Part shown: positions 8,422 through 16,328 of the stretch, in pieces | Layout: the number at the start of each line of letters is the position of its first letter | Position numbering within the stretch: position 1 is the first letter of the stretch | Assembly: GCA_016179185.1 (NCBI GenBank) | Contig: JACORW010000081.1 | Location: 1-48,847, forward strand | DNA length: 48,847 nucleotides | Reading direction: 5' to 3' | Source of the DNA: Gammaproteobacteria bacterium | GTDB taxonomy: Bacteria; Pseudomonadota; Gammaproteobacteria; Eutrophobiales; Eutrophobiaceae | Program-made: the position numbers and the translations under genes | Notes under the pieces: generated by a model | What the model saw: only the letters and a program-made list of their open reading frames with translations | The model's database searches: none | What the model was told of the DNA's origin: nothing

Positions 8422-9729
8422 TCATGCCTCCCAGAAATCCGGGACCGTATCGGTATAGAGCGCGGCGCGTGAGCGCGGCAGGTGATTGTTGCGTGCCGGC
8501 GTGAACACCACCTGGAACAGTTGCAGGTTCCCGGCGGCGAAGGCTGCCGAACATCCCCCCAGATACAGACGCCAGGCACGGACAAAATAATCGCCATAGC
8601 GCCACGTGATGTCCGGTACCTCGCGCTCGAACCGCTGCAGCCAGTCGGCCAGTGTGCGCGCGTAGTGCAGGCGCAGATTCTCCACGTCCAGGACCGAGAG
8701 ATCGGCGGATTCGAAGATGTCCATCATCTCCCGCAGGCTGGGTGTGTAACTGCCGGGAAAGATGCGCCGGTGGATCCAGCCGTTCACGGGGCTGATCCGG
8801 TTGCGTCCGACGCTGTGGATCAGCCCGCGCCCGCGCGGCGACAGGCAGCGCCGGATCACGCGACCCAGCTCACGGTAATGATCGCGGCCGACGTGTTCGA
8901 GCATGCCCACCGAGACGAAGGCGTCGCAGCGGCCGTCAATGTTGCGATAATCGTCTTCAATGAATTCCACCGACTGTTGCAGCCCCAGTTCGTGCGCCTG
9001 CTGCCGCCCGTAGTCGGTCTGTTCCCGCGAGATATTGAAGGCGCGCACCCGCACGCCGTAATGACGCGCCATGTAAAGCGCCAGTGCTCCCCAACCGCAA
9101 CCGGCCTCGATGACTTCCATGCCGGGCGTGAGCCCCGCCTTGCGGCAGACGTGATCCATTTTCATCTGCTGCGCCGTGGCGAGATCCGCCGAGCCATCCC
9201 GGTAATAGGCGCAGGTATAGACCATGTCCGGATCGAGCCACATCCGGTAGAAATCGTTTCCGAGATCGTAGTGCGCGGCGATGTTGCGACGCGACTCCGA
9301 CGGCGAATTGCCGAACGGCAGCGGCAGCCAGAGCAGGTGGCGGCGCCGGAACTCGTGCCAGCGGCTGTAGTCGGCGGAGCGAATGACGCGGGTCATGACA
9401 TCAATCAGATCGCCGTCAATCCGGACTTCACCGGCCGCGTAGGCGTCGCAGAACCCCATGTCCGGCCGCAGGCACGTGCGCCACAACGCCCGGCGCGTCA
9501 GAAACGTGATCCGACCCGATCCGGCGTGCCGGGCATGCGTGATTGCACCGCCATCGTCCCACAATGCGAATTCAACCGGGGGCATGCCGATCACGGACTT
9601 CAACAGCGACACCAGGCGCCGGTCGATCAGGGTCGGAGAATCGCCGGTTCGGGGGGCGCCGGCCTGTCCCCGGTCCAGCGGCCGGTTGCTGCCGGCGAAG
9701 GCATGAAACGGTTCGCGCAGTGTCTTCAT
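8422..9729 (-). CDS. cfa: Cyclopropane-fatty-acyl-phospholipid synthase family SAM methyltransferase
   Basis: A 435-residue protein. The SAM-binding motif is VIEAGCGWGALALYMA, with the family landmarks NIAAHYDLGNDFYRMWLD, YTCAYY, FNISREQ, VSVGMLEHVG and NRISPVNGWIHRRIFPG. The known reaction adds a methylene from SAM to a cis double bond of phospholipid acyl chains at the membrane. I chose the ATG at 9729 because GGAGG lies 8 nt upstream; an in-frame ATG at 9771 is possible. It is the first gene of a pair with the flavoprotein reductase. That partner leaves open an altered product, such as a methyl-branched chain, instead of a cyclopropane. Confidence 0.9.
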   Translation of the reverse strand: MKTLREPFHAFAGSNRPLDRGQAGAPRTGDSPTLIDRRLVSLLKSVIGMPPVEFALWDDGGAITHARHAGSGRITFLTRRALWRTCLRPDMGFCDAYAAGEVRIDGDLIDVMTRVIRSADYSRWHEFRRRHLLWLPLPFGNSPSESRRNIAAHYDLGNDFYRMWLDPDMVYTCAYYRDGSADLATAQQMKMDHVCRKAGLTPGMEVIEAGCGWGALALYMARHYGVRVRAFNISREQTDYGRQQAHELGLQQSVEFIEDDYRNIDGRCDAFVSVGMLEHVGRDHYRELGRVIRRCLSPRGRGLIHSVGRNRISPVNGWIHRRIFPGSYTPSLREMMDIFESADLSVLDVENLRLHYARTLADWLQRFEREVPDITWRYGDYFVRAWRLYLGGCSAAFAAGNLQLFQVVFTPARNNHLPRSRAALYTDTVPDFWEA

Positions 9730-9787
9730 GGCGTCCACCTCCGCCGGGCATGCACCGGCGATGGATTCCAAACCATATTTATGTTAG

Positions 9788-9947
9788 CTCTGAACAAGCC
9801 CATCCTGGGCTTGTCAGAGGACGGCAAGCGAAAAGCGTGGTTTTCGCTTGCCTCACATTTTCAATGACTTGCAGCCATTGAAAATGGCAGTGCGTCCTTG
9901 CACTGCGGAACCTCTGAAGTCATTCAGAGGTTCCTTACAGTCTGTAA
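9788..9947. repeat. Array of six consecutive hairpins (array A)
   Basis: Six inverted repeats follow each other almost without spacers. The stems are CAAGCCC 9795-9801/9807-9813 (extendable outward to 9788-9819), GGCAAGCGAAAA 9823-9834/9841-9852, CATTTTCAATG 9856-9866/9876-9886, GCAGTGC 9887-9893/9900-9906, GGAACCTCTGAA 9907-9918/9923-9934, and TTACAG 9935-9940/9942-9947. All of these arms pair perfectly. The array lies between the divergent cfa-like and hlyD-like genes. Modules 1, 3 and 4 recur in the same order, on the opposite strand, before frr. The fifth recurs near 21544 and 31593. Confidence 0.93.
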
Positions 9948-10080
9948 CCGCCCCGCCCGGGGAGAGTTGCGCTGCATCAATTCGGGCAGTAAAAGTCGCC
10001 CCTGACCCTCCCCGGGGTGACAGCGTACCTGAATCTCCCGGGGGACGAGAGGGCCGGCTGCATTTGGTTACGCTGCCGGC
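9948..10080. other. Leader region of the HlyD-like gene
   Basis: A non-coding stretch between hairpin array A and the hlyD-like start. It is GC-rich, with runs of C and G around 9948-9962 and 10005-10045. I see no clear promoter or operator, and no good ribosome site directly before 10081. Confidence 0.4.
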
Positions 10081-11412
10081 ATGTCCCTGGAAACGGATTT
10101 TCTGCCGGCGGCGCTGGAGATCGAGCGCGTGCCGCCGCCCGTCGCGGTTCGCGCCACACTCTGGCTGATCCTTTGGTTGTTCTGCTGCGCGCTGGCGTGG
10201 GCCATCATTGGGCGGGTGGATATCGTCGCCGTGGCGCCGGGCAGGATCGTGCCGTCGGGCCGGGTCAAGGTGGTTCAGCCCTTTGAAGCAGGCATCGTAC
10301 GCGAGATCCTCGTGCATGAAGGCAAGGAGGTCCGGGCCGGTCAACCGCTGCTGCGGCTCGACCCCACGCTCCCCGCAGCAGACCTCGGCAACCTGCGCGG
10401 GCAGCAGGCGGCACTGGTCGCCGAGCAGGGCAGATTGCGGCAGGTGCTGGCGGAGATCGATTCCGACGGCGCTGACACAGCCACGCCCGCTCTGATCGCC
10501 GGCGGCACGCGCGCAACCTTCAGCACCCCGCTGCACCAGGAGCGCATTCGTGCGGCGGCGGACGCCATTCTCGCGGAGCAGACCGCGCTGGAAAATGACC
10601 TGCGGGCACGGGGATCGGAACGGCGCGCCGCCGCGGATCAGGTCGTGCGGCTGGACTCCACGGTCCCGCTGATCACGGAGCGCGCCGCCGCCCTGCAGGC
10701 CATGGCGGATCGGAACCTCGTGCCGCGGATGCAGTGGCTGGAAGTGGAAGAGCTGCGTGTCGCCCAATTCAAGCAGCGCGACGCCGAAGCGAACCGCGTG
10801 GCGATGCTGGATGCCGATATTGCAGCGCTCGAGCAGCGCCTGCGCGGCCGCCGCCAGGAAGTGCGCAGCCGATTGCTCGAGGAACTCGCGCGCGTGGAGC
10901 GGGAACGCGCGGCGCTGAGGCAGGAGGAGATCAAGGCAAGCCGGCGGCTGGCGTGGCAGACATTGACCGCGCCGGTGTCGGGCACGGTCCATGGCCTTGC
11001 GGTTCACACCACCGGCGGTGTCGTAACGCCGGCGCAGGAACTTCTGCGCATCGTGCCCGACGATGCAGTGCTGGAGGTGGAGGTCTGGGTGCGGAATCAG
11101 GATATCGGCTTCGTGCGCCCCGGCAGCCGTGCGGTGATCAAGATCGAGGCCTTCCCGTTCACGAAGTACGGCGTCATTCAGGGTGACGTGATCGGTGTGG
11201 CCGCAGACGCCGTGCCCCATGAGCAACTGGGGCCCGTGTTCCCGGCCCGCGTGCACATGGCCTCGGCGAGTCTCGACGTGGACGGGAAACCGGTGCGCCT
11301 CGCGCCGGGCATGGCCGTCGCCGTCGAGGTCAATCTCGGGCAGCGGCGCATCATCGAGTTCCTGCTGGGCCCGCTGCTGCGTTACCGGGGTGAGGGGTTG
11401 CGGGAGAGGTAG
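10081..11412 (+). CDS. HlyD-family type I secretion membrane fusion protein
   Basis: A 443-residue periplasmic adaptor. One N-terminal transmembrane helix (LWLILWLFCCALAWAIIG, about residues 26-43) is followed by a lipoyl-like half (VAPGRIVPSGRVKVVQPFEA). A long coiled-coil hairpin spans about 100-295, and the second half contains TAPVSGTVHGLAVHTTGGVV and a beta-barrel with KIEAFPFTKYGVIQGDV. It would join an inner-membrane ABC exporter to an outer-membrane TolC channel. No ABC exporter, TolC or substrate gene is adjacent, so it is an orphan here. The ATG lacks an obvious ribosome site. Confidence 0.9.
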   Translation: MSLETDFLPAALEIERVPPPVAVRATLWLILWLFCCALAWAIIGRVDIVAVAPGRIVPSGRVKVVQPFEAGIVREILVHEGKEVRAGQPLLRLDPTLPAADLGNLRGQQAALVAEQGRLRQVLAEIDSDGADTATPALIAGGTRATFSTPLHQERIRAAADAILAEQTALENDLRARGSERRAAADQVVRLDSTVPLITERAAALQAMADRNLVPRMQWLEVEELRVAQFKQRDAEANRVAMLDADIAALEQRLRGRRQEVRSRLLEELARVERERAALRQEEIKASRRLAWQTLTAPVSGTVHGLAVHTTGGVVTPAQELLRIVPDDAVLEVEVWVRNQDIGFVRPGSRAVIKIEAFPFTKYGVIQGDVIGVAADAVPHEQLGPVFPARVHMASASLDVDGKPVRLAPGMAVAVEVNLGQRRIIEFLLGPLLRYRGEGLRER

Positions 11413-11470
11413 GGGCTGGGGTGTTAACCGATCGATCTGGTAATGTGTTCCGCTCAACGGAGTTTCATGA

Positions 11471-11980
11471 ATGATCGCCGCAATCAAATCCCGCCCGTTG
11501 CTTTCCACCTTTGCGCTGCTTTTCAGTTTCCCATTGACTGGATCGGCAGCCGGTGTCGGCGACACGGGCCCGGATTGGACGCTTCATGCTCCGTCCGGTC
11601 AACAAATCAACTTCTACGCGGACAGCAAGGACAAAGTTTCCGTAATCCTGTTCTGGGCTACGTGGTGCCCTTATTGCCGCACGCTGATGCCGCATATCCA
11701 GACCGTCGCCGACGAATTCAAGGACCAGCCGGTCCGTTTCTATGCGCTGGATGTCTGGGAAGATTCCGACCCGGTGGCGCACATGAAGAAGCACGGTTTC
11801 ACTTTCACGTTGTTGCTGAACGCTGAACCCGCCGCCGATGCCTGGGGCGTCCTCGGCACACCCGGGTTGTTCGTCGTGGATGAATCCCACACTATTCGCT
11901 ACCAGCGTGTCTCCGGCGAGGATGACTTGGACGTGGAAATCGCGCTGCGGGAGACCATCGCCGCCGCGCTGGCACAATAG
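11471..11980 (+). CDS. TlpA/ResA-like thioredoxin-fold protein
   Basis: A 169-residue exported protein with a signal peptide (hydrophobic 8-26, cleavage near GSAAG). The active-site motif WCPYC has cysteines at about 66 and 69, and the cis-proline segment is LGTPGLFVVDE. TlpA and ResA relatives reduce periplasmic disulfides, for instance on apocytochrome c or copper-binding proteins. ACGGAG lies about 10 nt before the ATG. It stands alone, convergent with the hemerythrin gene, and is followed by a strong palindrome. The specific partner is unknown. Confidence 0.88.
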   Translation: MIAAIKSRPLLSTFALLFSFPLTGSAAGVGDTGPDWTLHAPSGQQINFYADSKDKVSVILFWATWCPYCRTLMPHIQTVADEFKDQPVRFYALDVWEDSDPVAHMKKHGFTFTLLLNAEPAADAWGVLGTPGLFVVDESHTIRYQRVSGEDDLDVEIALRETIAAALAQ

Positions 11981-11987
11981 CGCAGAA

Positions 11988-12040
11988 TGCGGACAGATTT
12001 ATATTCCCGAAGCGGGAATATAAATCTGTCCGCACTTTTC
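11988..12040 (+). terminator. 21-bp perfect palindrome, terminator-like, between convergent genes
   Basis: The arms 11988-12008 and 12014-12034 are perfect complements over 21 bp, with a 5-nt loop (GAAGC). The arm starts TGCGGACAG and continues ATTTATATTCCC. A T-rich stretch, CTTTTCTTC, follows on the + strand, so it should terminate the TlpA-like transcript. The stem is much longer and more perfect than a typical terminator. The word GGACAGATTTAT resembles palindromic repeats associated with RAYT-type transposases, which is an impression from memory, not a search. Confidence 0.75.
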
Positions 12041-12049
12041 TTCAGTTCT

Positions 12050-12601
12050 TCACTTCCCCGCTTCCGCCATGATGACCTTGTAGAGGGACTGGTACTGGCG
12101 CTGAAGTATCTGACCGAACAGCGGGTCGGCGCCGGTGGCGAACTGTTTCTCCAGTGATTTCCAGTCCGCGGCCTCCAGCACCTTCTCCGCGGCCGGCAGC
12201 AGTTCCTGCTCCTCGCGATTCATGTGCGCGCGGTACTGGCGCACATAATCCCGGAATTCCTGCACCAGTTTGCCGCGCGGCGTGACGGCATTGCCCTGCA
12301 ATTCCATGGTCCGTTCCAGCAGCCCCTCGGATGCTTCGGCCATCTGCACGTGCTCGCTGTACAACTGGTCCACTTTGGCGGCCGAGGACGGATCCCTTTT
12401 TTTCATGACCGCGAACACCTGGTCCTCCAGCGGGTGATGGTAAAGATCGGGATAGTTGACGAAATAATGCATGATGTCGGAGAGCAGCGGCACATTGGTG
12501 AAGTCACCATGCTCCAGATGCGCCGTCTCCCGCTCAATGAGTTGCAGCAGGCGTTCGGTGTTTTGGTGGTCCTGCTGGATGCGATTGATGACGCTGTTCA
12601 T
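12050..12601 (-). CDS. Hemerythrin-domain (HHE) protein
   Basis: A 183-residue four-helix protein. The di-iron ligand pattern is visible as the early DHQNTERLLQLIE helix with H12, YHHPLEDQ at 54-61 (H55, E59), a central SEHVQMAE helix, and HMNREEQELLP. Such proteins bind oxygen or nitric oxide, or protect iron-sulfur clusters; YtfE/RIC is a distant relative. An FNR-type box upstream supports control by oxygen or NO. A G-rich segment about 7 nt before the ATG serves as ribosome site. It follows the TauE/SafE gene on the same strand but probably has its own promoter in the 145-nt gap. Confidence 0.88.
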   Translation of the reverse strand: MNSVINRIQQDHQNTERLLQLIERETAHLEHGDFTNVPLLSDIMHYFVNYPDLYHHPLEDQVFAVMKKRDPSSAAKVDQLYSEHVQMAEASEGLLERTMELQGNAVTPRGKLVQEFRDYVRQYRAHMNREEQELLPAAEKVLEAADWKSLEKQFATGADPLFGQILQRQYQSLYKVIMAEAGK

Positions 12602-12712
12602 GACTCGCCCCCCTTTTTTCCTTGCGACATGTGAGCCGGTTGGTGCAGACAGTCACGCAGGAGTTCTGCATCAAACGCTCATGCATTGCAGCAGCTACCA
12701 TGCGCCCATGCC

Positions 12713-12726
12713 TTGATGCAGGTCAA
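12713..12726 (-). promoter_or_regulatory. FNR/DNR-type operator upstream of hemerythrin
   Basis: The 14 bases TTGATGCAGGTCAA match the FNR-family consensus TTGAYNNNNRTCAA at every defined position. The centre lies about 118 nt before the hemerythrin start codon. A second TTGATGCAG word occurs on the opposite strand at 12666-12674, making an inverted pair. Crp/Fnr regulators bind such sites under low oxygen or in response to nitric oxide. A -10-like TAGCTG lies at a suitable distance, but weakly. Confidence 0.65.
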
Positions 12727-12746
12727 TGCCAATATCCCTGCCGCCG

Positions 12747-13508
12747 TCAGCCCGGCGGCACGCCCGCCACGCCGATGCTGCGCAGCACCATCAGGAGGCC
12801 CGCGGCTGCCATCGCGCCGAGCACGTACCAGCGGAATCGCCGCGCATTGATGCGCAGCAGGTGCCGCCGGGCGAGCACTATCCCGGCGGCGGCTCCGATG
12901 CCCAGCGCGAGGCCGTGCACCAGCACGTCCCGTGTGAGCAGTCCCAGTGCGAGATAGGAAGAGAGTTTCGTCAACTGCATGCCCAGCGTATTCACAGCCT
13001 TCGTGCCCACGAGCCGCTCGCGATCCAGCCCGTGACTGAGCAGCGCCGGGCTGTTGATGGGACCGGAGGCACCCGCCAGCCCCGAGATAAACGCGGCAAT
13101 GAATGCCGCCGGCAGCAGCCAGATCCTTCGCCGCAGTTGCAGCAGGTCCGCGCCGCGGGCCATGGCGCCGACGGTTGCATAGGCGATCAGAAACAGGCCG
13201 ACGCACAGTTGCAGTTTTTGCGGCGCCACACGGGACAGGGCCCAGGCACCGAGCATGGCGCCGGGGAGCGTGCCCGGCAGCATGACGGCGACCACCGGCC
13301 ACTGGATGCCGGAGCGGAACAGCCACACGCGCGACGGGTTGGCGACAAGCGAGGCGACGCTGATGACCGGCGCCGCGAACTGGGCGCCGAGCAGCAGCCC
13401 CACCACCGGGACGAGCAGTGTGGCCGCCCCGCCGGCCGCGACGGTGCTCAGCAGCCAGGCCAGCGCGCCGGCCAGTGCCAGTGACAGAAAAGTCATGGAC
13501 TCAGGCAT
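12747..13508 (-). CDS. TauE/SafE (TSUP) family membrane permease
   Basis: About 253 residues with seven or eight hydrophobic helices, for example LALAGALAWLLSTVAAGGAA and LCVGLFLIAYATVG. The repeat typical of the TSUP family is visible: an N-terminal GG-rich helix pair and FISGLAGASGPINSPALL in the second half. Members export or import sulfite, sulfonates or other organic anions; the substrate is not readable here. The ATGs at 13508 and 13496 and the TTG at 13511 are possible starts, none with a strong ribosome site. It is divergent from the BPSS1780-type gene. Confidence 0.85.
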   Translation of the reverse strand: MPESMTFLSLALAGALAWLLSTVAAGGAATLLVPVVGLLLGAQFAAPVISVASLVANPSRVWLFRSGIQWPVVAVMLPGTLPGAMLGAWALSRVAPQKLQLCVGLFLIAYATVGAMARGADLLQLRRRIWLLPAAFIAAFISGLAGASGPINSPALLSHGLDRERLVGTKAVNTLGMQLTKLSSYLALGLLTRDVLVHGLALGIGAAAGIVLARRHLLRINARRFRWYVLGAMAAAGLLMVLRSIGVAGVPPG

Positions 13509-13564
13509 CAACTTTGGCGATGCTTCGCGGCACGAAGTGTGACATTTCCGCGGGAGGCAGCAGC

Positions 13565-14284
13565 ATGAACATCCGGACGGTGGGAACGGAGCGGGGAATG
13601 GGGTGGGTCGCGGACGGATTCGATTATTTCAGGCGCAGCGCCGGGATCTGGATCGCCATCACGGTGGTATGGCTGGTCATCTTCATCGTGCTGGGATTTC
13701 TGCCGTTCATCGGCAGCCTGCTCTCGCCATTGTTGACGCCGGTTTTCGCCGCCGGCGTACTGCTGGGATGCAAGGCATTGGATGAGGGAGGCGAGCTTAA
13801 ACTTGACCACCTGTTCCGGGGTTTCTCCACCCATACGGCATCGCTGATCCTCCTGGGCGCACTGTACCTGGTGTCCGTCATGGTGCTCCTGATCTTCATG
13901 GTCATACTTGCATTTGTGCTGTTGGGCGGCATGGACACGCTCACGCAACTGATGGAAGGCAAGCCGGAGCAATTGCTGGGCAACCTGCCCATGCTTGCAG
14001 TCGTGACGCTCATCGGGCTCGGATTGTATGTCCCGATTCTGATGGCGCTGTGGTTCGCGCCGGCCCTGGTGGCCCTCGGCGGGACGGGGGTCGCGGACGC
14101 GGTGAGCGCGAGTTTCCATGGTTGTCTGCGCAATATCATGCCGTTCCTGATCTGGGGTGTGGTCATGCTTGTACTCTGTCTGCTGGCGCTGATCCCGTTC
14201 GGATTGGGGCTGCTCGTGTTGGTGCCGATGGTCTGGGCCGGCACCTACGTGGCGTACAAGGACATATTTTCTGCATCCGCCTGA
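13565..14284 (+). CDS. BPSS1780-family membrane protein
   Basis: A 239-residue integral membrane protein. The family opening, [20 protein letters not shown], is followed by about five hydrophobic helices ([20 protein letters not shown], then three central ones and [20 protein letters not shown]). No enzymatic motif is visible and the function of this family is unknown. GGGAGG lies 8 nt before the ATG at 13565, which fixes the start; a longer in-frame extension upstream overlaps the divergent gene and is not supported. It is followed by msrA 44 nt later and could share its transcript. Confidence 0.82.
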   Translation: MNIRTVGTERGMGWVADGFDYFRRSAGIWIAITVVWLVIFIVLGFLPFIGSLLSPLLTPVFAAGVLLGCKALDEGGELKLDHLFRGFSTHTASLILLGALYLVSVMVLLIFMVILAFVLLGGMDTLTQLMEGKPEQLLGNLPMLAVVTLIGLGLYVPILMALWFAPALVALGGTGVADAVSASFHGCLRNIMPFLIWGVVMLVLCLLALIPFGLGLLVLVPMVWAGTYVAYKDIFSASA

Positions 14285-14328
14285 AGTTTGGCGCGGCCGC
14301 GGCACGCGTCAACAGTGAGGTCAAGACC

Positions 14329-14964
14329 ATGGGGCTGTTCAACAAGAAACTGACAATGCCGGGCGCGGATGAATTCCTGCCGGGCAGGAGCACGGAGATG
14401 CCGGTCCCGGAGCGGCATTTTGTTCACGGCCGGCCGCTGCAAGGACCGTTTCCGTCCGGCATGGAGCAGGTGCTGTTCGGTCTCGGGTGCTTCTGGGGCG
14501 CGGAGCGCAAGTTCTGGCAACAGGATGGCGTCTTTACGACGGCGGTGGGCTATGCCGGTGGCCGCACCCCGAATCCCACCTACCAGGAGGTGTGTACGGG
14601 GCTTACCGGCCATAACGAAGTTGTGCTCGTGGTATATGACCCGCAGCGCGTTTCATTCGCGCAGCTGCTGAAGATTTTCTGGGAGGCCCATGATCCCACA
14701 CAGGGCATGCGCCAGGGAAACGATGTCGGTACGCAGTATCGTTCAGGGATTTATGTGCATTCGGATCCGCAGCGCACCGCGGCGCTGGCGAGCCGGGACG
14801 CATACAACACGATGCTGCAACAGGCCGGCCACGGGGCCATCACCACGGAGATACTGGATGCCCCCGCCTTTTATTACGCCGAAGAGTATCACCAGCAATA
14901 TCTGGCCAAGAATCCGGGCGGGTATTGCGGGTTGGGTGGCACCGGCGTGAGTTGTAGCGCATAA
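14329..14964 (+). CDS. msrA: Peptide methionine-(S)-S-oxide reductase
   Basis: A 211-residue MsrA. The catalytic motif GCFWG has its cysteine at about residue 54; [15 protein letters not shown] and EVVLVVYDP follow. The C-terminal resolving cysteines lie in [12 protein letters not shown]. It reduces the S-epimer of methionine sulfoxide in oxidised proteins, using thioredoxin. GAGG lies 8 nt before the ATG. The length matches E. coli MsrA. The gene ends in the heptad repeat, convergent with the PilZ-like gene. Confidence 0.95.
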   Translation: MGLFNKKLTMPGADEFLPGRSTEMPVPERHFVHGRPLQGPFPSGMEQVLFGLGCFWGAERKFWQQDGVFTTAVGYAGGRTPNPTYQEVCTGLTGHNEVVLVVYDPQRVSFAQLLKIFWEAHDPTQGMRQGNDVGTQYRSGIYVHSDPQRTAALASRDAYNTMLQQAGHGAITTEILDAPAFYYAEEYHQQYLAKNPGGYCGLGGTGVSCSA

Positions 14965-15060
14965 GTAAAAAGTGAAAAGTCAAAAGTGAAAAGAACGGCT
15001 TGGCAGTGCTGAATGGCCGGGTCCGCGTTACTTTGCACTTCTTACTTTCTGCTTTTCACT
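14963..15060. repeat. Inverted repeat of 7-nt-spaced AAGT words at a convergent junction
   Basis: AAGT begins at 14963, 14970, 14977 and 14984, with AAG at 14991: an exact 7-nt period starting within the msrA stop codon. The complement ACTT begins at 15030, 15037 and 15044, with GCTT at 15051 and ACT at 15058: again exactly 7 nt apart. The two arms can form a long imperfect hairpin. The design equals that of the 6668-6776 element although the word differs. Confidence 0.8.
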
Positions 15061-15088
15061 GTTCCCGGCAATCATGATCCGGGAACAG
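15059..15088. terminator. Hairpin between msrA and the PilZ-like gene
   Basis: A 10-bp perfect stem, CTGTTCCCGG at 15059-15068 with its complement at 15079-15088, and a 10-nt loop. It directly follows the heptad repeat and lies 20 nt from the end of the leftward PilZ-like gene. There is no U-tract on either strand, so termination is only probable. Confidence 0.5.
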
Positions 15089-15107
15089 ACGATGGTGCGA
15101 GGCGGTC

Positions 15108-15632
15108 CTAAAGGCCAGGTACAGCAGCAGCGTTGCGATTGATCCATTCCGCGGCGACCCGGTCGCGGTTCAGATTGTACGGGCCGTCAACGTGTTTCTT
15201 ATGTTGCAGATAGACCTCGATGTGGCAGATCTGTTCCACGATGCGCATGCGGCTGGCATCGAGACGGCGCGGAAACCAGACCCCGATTTCCCAGCAGTCG
15301 CCGCTTTGACGGACCAGCACCACCTTGCCGCGAAAATGCTCCAGGTCCCCGCGCAGCGGGATCTGGATCTCCAGCGTCGCACCGGCAGGGATATGTTCCT
15401 CGGATTCGAAGATCAGGCCGATGTCCGTGCTGTCGTTGCCGCCGTCAGGTGCGGAACCTCCGAACCAGATGCGCTTGTACTCCAGCGGGAATCCCACCGG
15501 GTGATGAATGAAGCCGGTTTGATGATCGCGAACCGGGCTGGCGCGGGTCGCATGCCGTAGCCGCATGGCCGGCGGGCGGAGTTTTGCCGGACGAGGTGCG
15601 AAAGGGTTGTTAAACCATTGAGGTCTCATCAT
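15108..15632 (-). CDS. PilZ-like domain protein
   Basis: About 174 residues. From about residue 40 the sequence resembles a PilZ beta-barrel: FIHHPVGFPLEYKR, DSTDIGLIFESEEHIPAGA, LEIQIPLRGDLEHFRGKVVL and WEIGVWFP. In canonical PilZ domains the c-di-GMP contacts are RxxxR and (D/N)xSxxG; here the second appears as DSTDIG and the first is not at its usual place (FIHHP instead of an FIRHP-type word). Binding of c-di-GMP is therefore uncertain. AGGAGAG lies 6 nt before the ATG at 15632. It is divergent from an unknown membrane-anchored protein. Confidence 0.65.
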   Translation of the reverse strand: MMRPQWFNNPFAPRPAKLRPPAMRLRHATRASPVRDHQTGFIHHPVGFPLEYKRIWFGGSAPDGGNDSTDIGLIFESEEHIPAGATLEIQIPLRGDLEHFRGKVVLVRQSGDCWEIGVWFPRRLDASRMRIVEQICHIEVYLQHKKHVDGPYNLNRDRVAAEWINRNAAAVPGL

Positions 15633-15857
15633 TTTCGCTCTCCTGCACGGGGAATATGGCCAATACATTTAGCCCAACTTGCGCCGGATTGCAAGAACTT
15701 TCCCATAATAAACCGCTTGTTAGCGGCAGATCATAAAGTTAAGTTTAATAAACACGCTGTAACTTGAGATGTTTAACTCGTTGAATTGACTGAGTTTTAT
15801 TTATATCGTGGCAATGATGGACAGGTTCGACGCGGGGTTCCGGTGAACAGGAGGGCA
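15633..15857. promoter_or_regulatory. AT-rich divergent promoter region
   Basis: The interval between the PilZ-like gene and the divergent small membrane protein. 15655-15800 is notably AT-rich against a GC-rich background, with inverted AGTTAA/TTAACT words around 15738 and 15772. It probably carries both promoters, but I cannot fix boxes with confidence. Confidence 0.4.
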
Positions 15858-16325
15858 ATGGTGATTGCAGCTTCCGGCGTCATGGTTGCGGCCGCCGCCG
15901 CGCTATTTTTCACGCGCGGGTCAAAACCTCGTGGGGACGCAGAACCTCCCGCCGCCGCGGCTCAACCTTTGACACCGGCCACCGCCGATCCGGAGACTCC
16001 GGCCCGGGATCCGGGCGCGGACGACGCGCGCCGCACCGCGGTCTCGGCCGCTTACGATGAACTGCAAGCCTCGCGCAAGGCTTTGCAGCAGTCGCTCGGC
16101 GACCTGAAGAGTCAACTGTGGGGGCGGGAGTTGCCCGCCGAACAGGCGCGTTCGATCAGCCGCGACATGATGACCGCCCAGCACCTGCTGAAGGATCCGC
16201 CGATGCTGGGGGCGTTTTTCGACGTGGGGGGCGTTCGTGCGGAAAAGGACAAAGTGGATGCCGCCCTGGCCAGGCTGCGGGAGACTGCGCGCGCCAACGG
16301 CCTCGGCGCGCCGGCAGAAAAATAG
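15858..16325 (+). CDS. Hypothetical single-span membrane protein
   Basis: About 155 residues of unknown function. One transmembrane helix (MVIAASGVMVAAAAALFF, residues 1-18) is followed by a Pro/Ala-rich linker to about residue 60 and a charged helical region (SAAYDELQASRKALQQSLGD, KVDAALARLRETARA) that may form a coiled coil. It looks anchored in the inner membrane with a periplasmic domain. AGGAGG lies just before the ATG at 15858; GTG at 15843 or a TTG further up are alternatives. It is convergent with the small membrane gene downstream. Confidence 0.65.
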   Translation: MVIAASGVMVAAAAALFFTRGSKPRGDAEPPAAAAQPLTPATADPETPARDPGADDARRTAVSAAYDELQASRKALQQSLGDLKSQLWGRELPAEQARSISRDMMTAQHLLKDPPMLGAFFDVGGVRAEKDKVDAALARLRETARANGLGAPAEK

Positions 16326-16328
16326 CTG

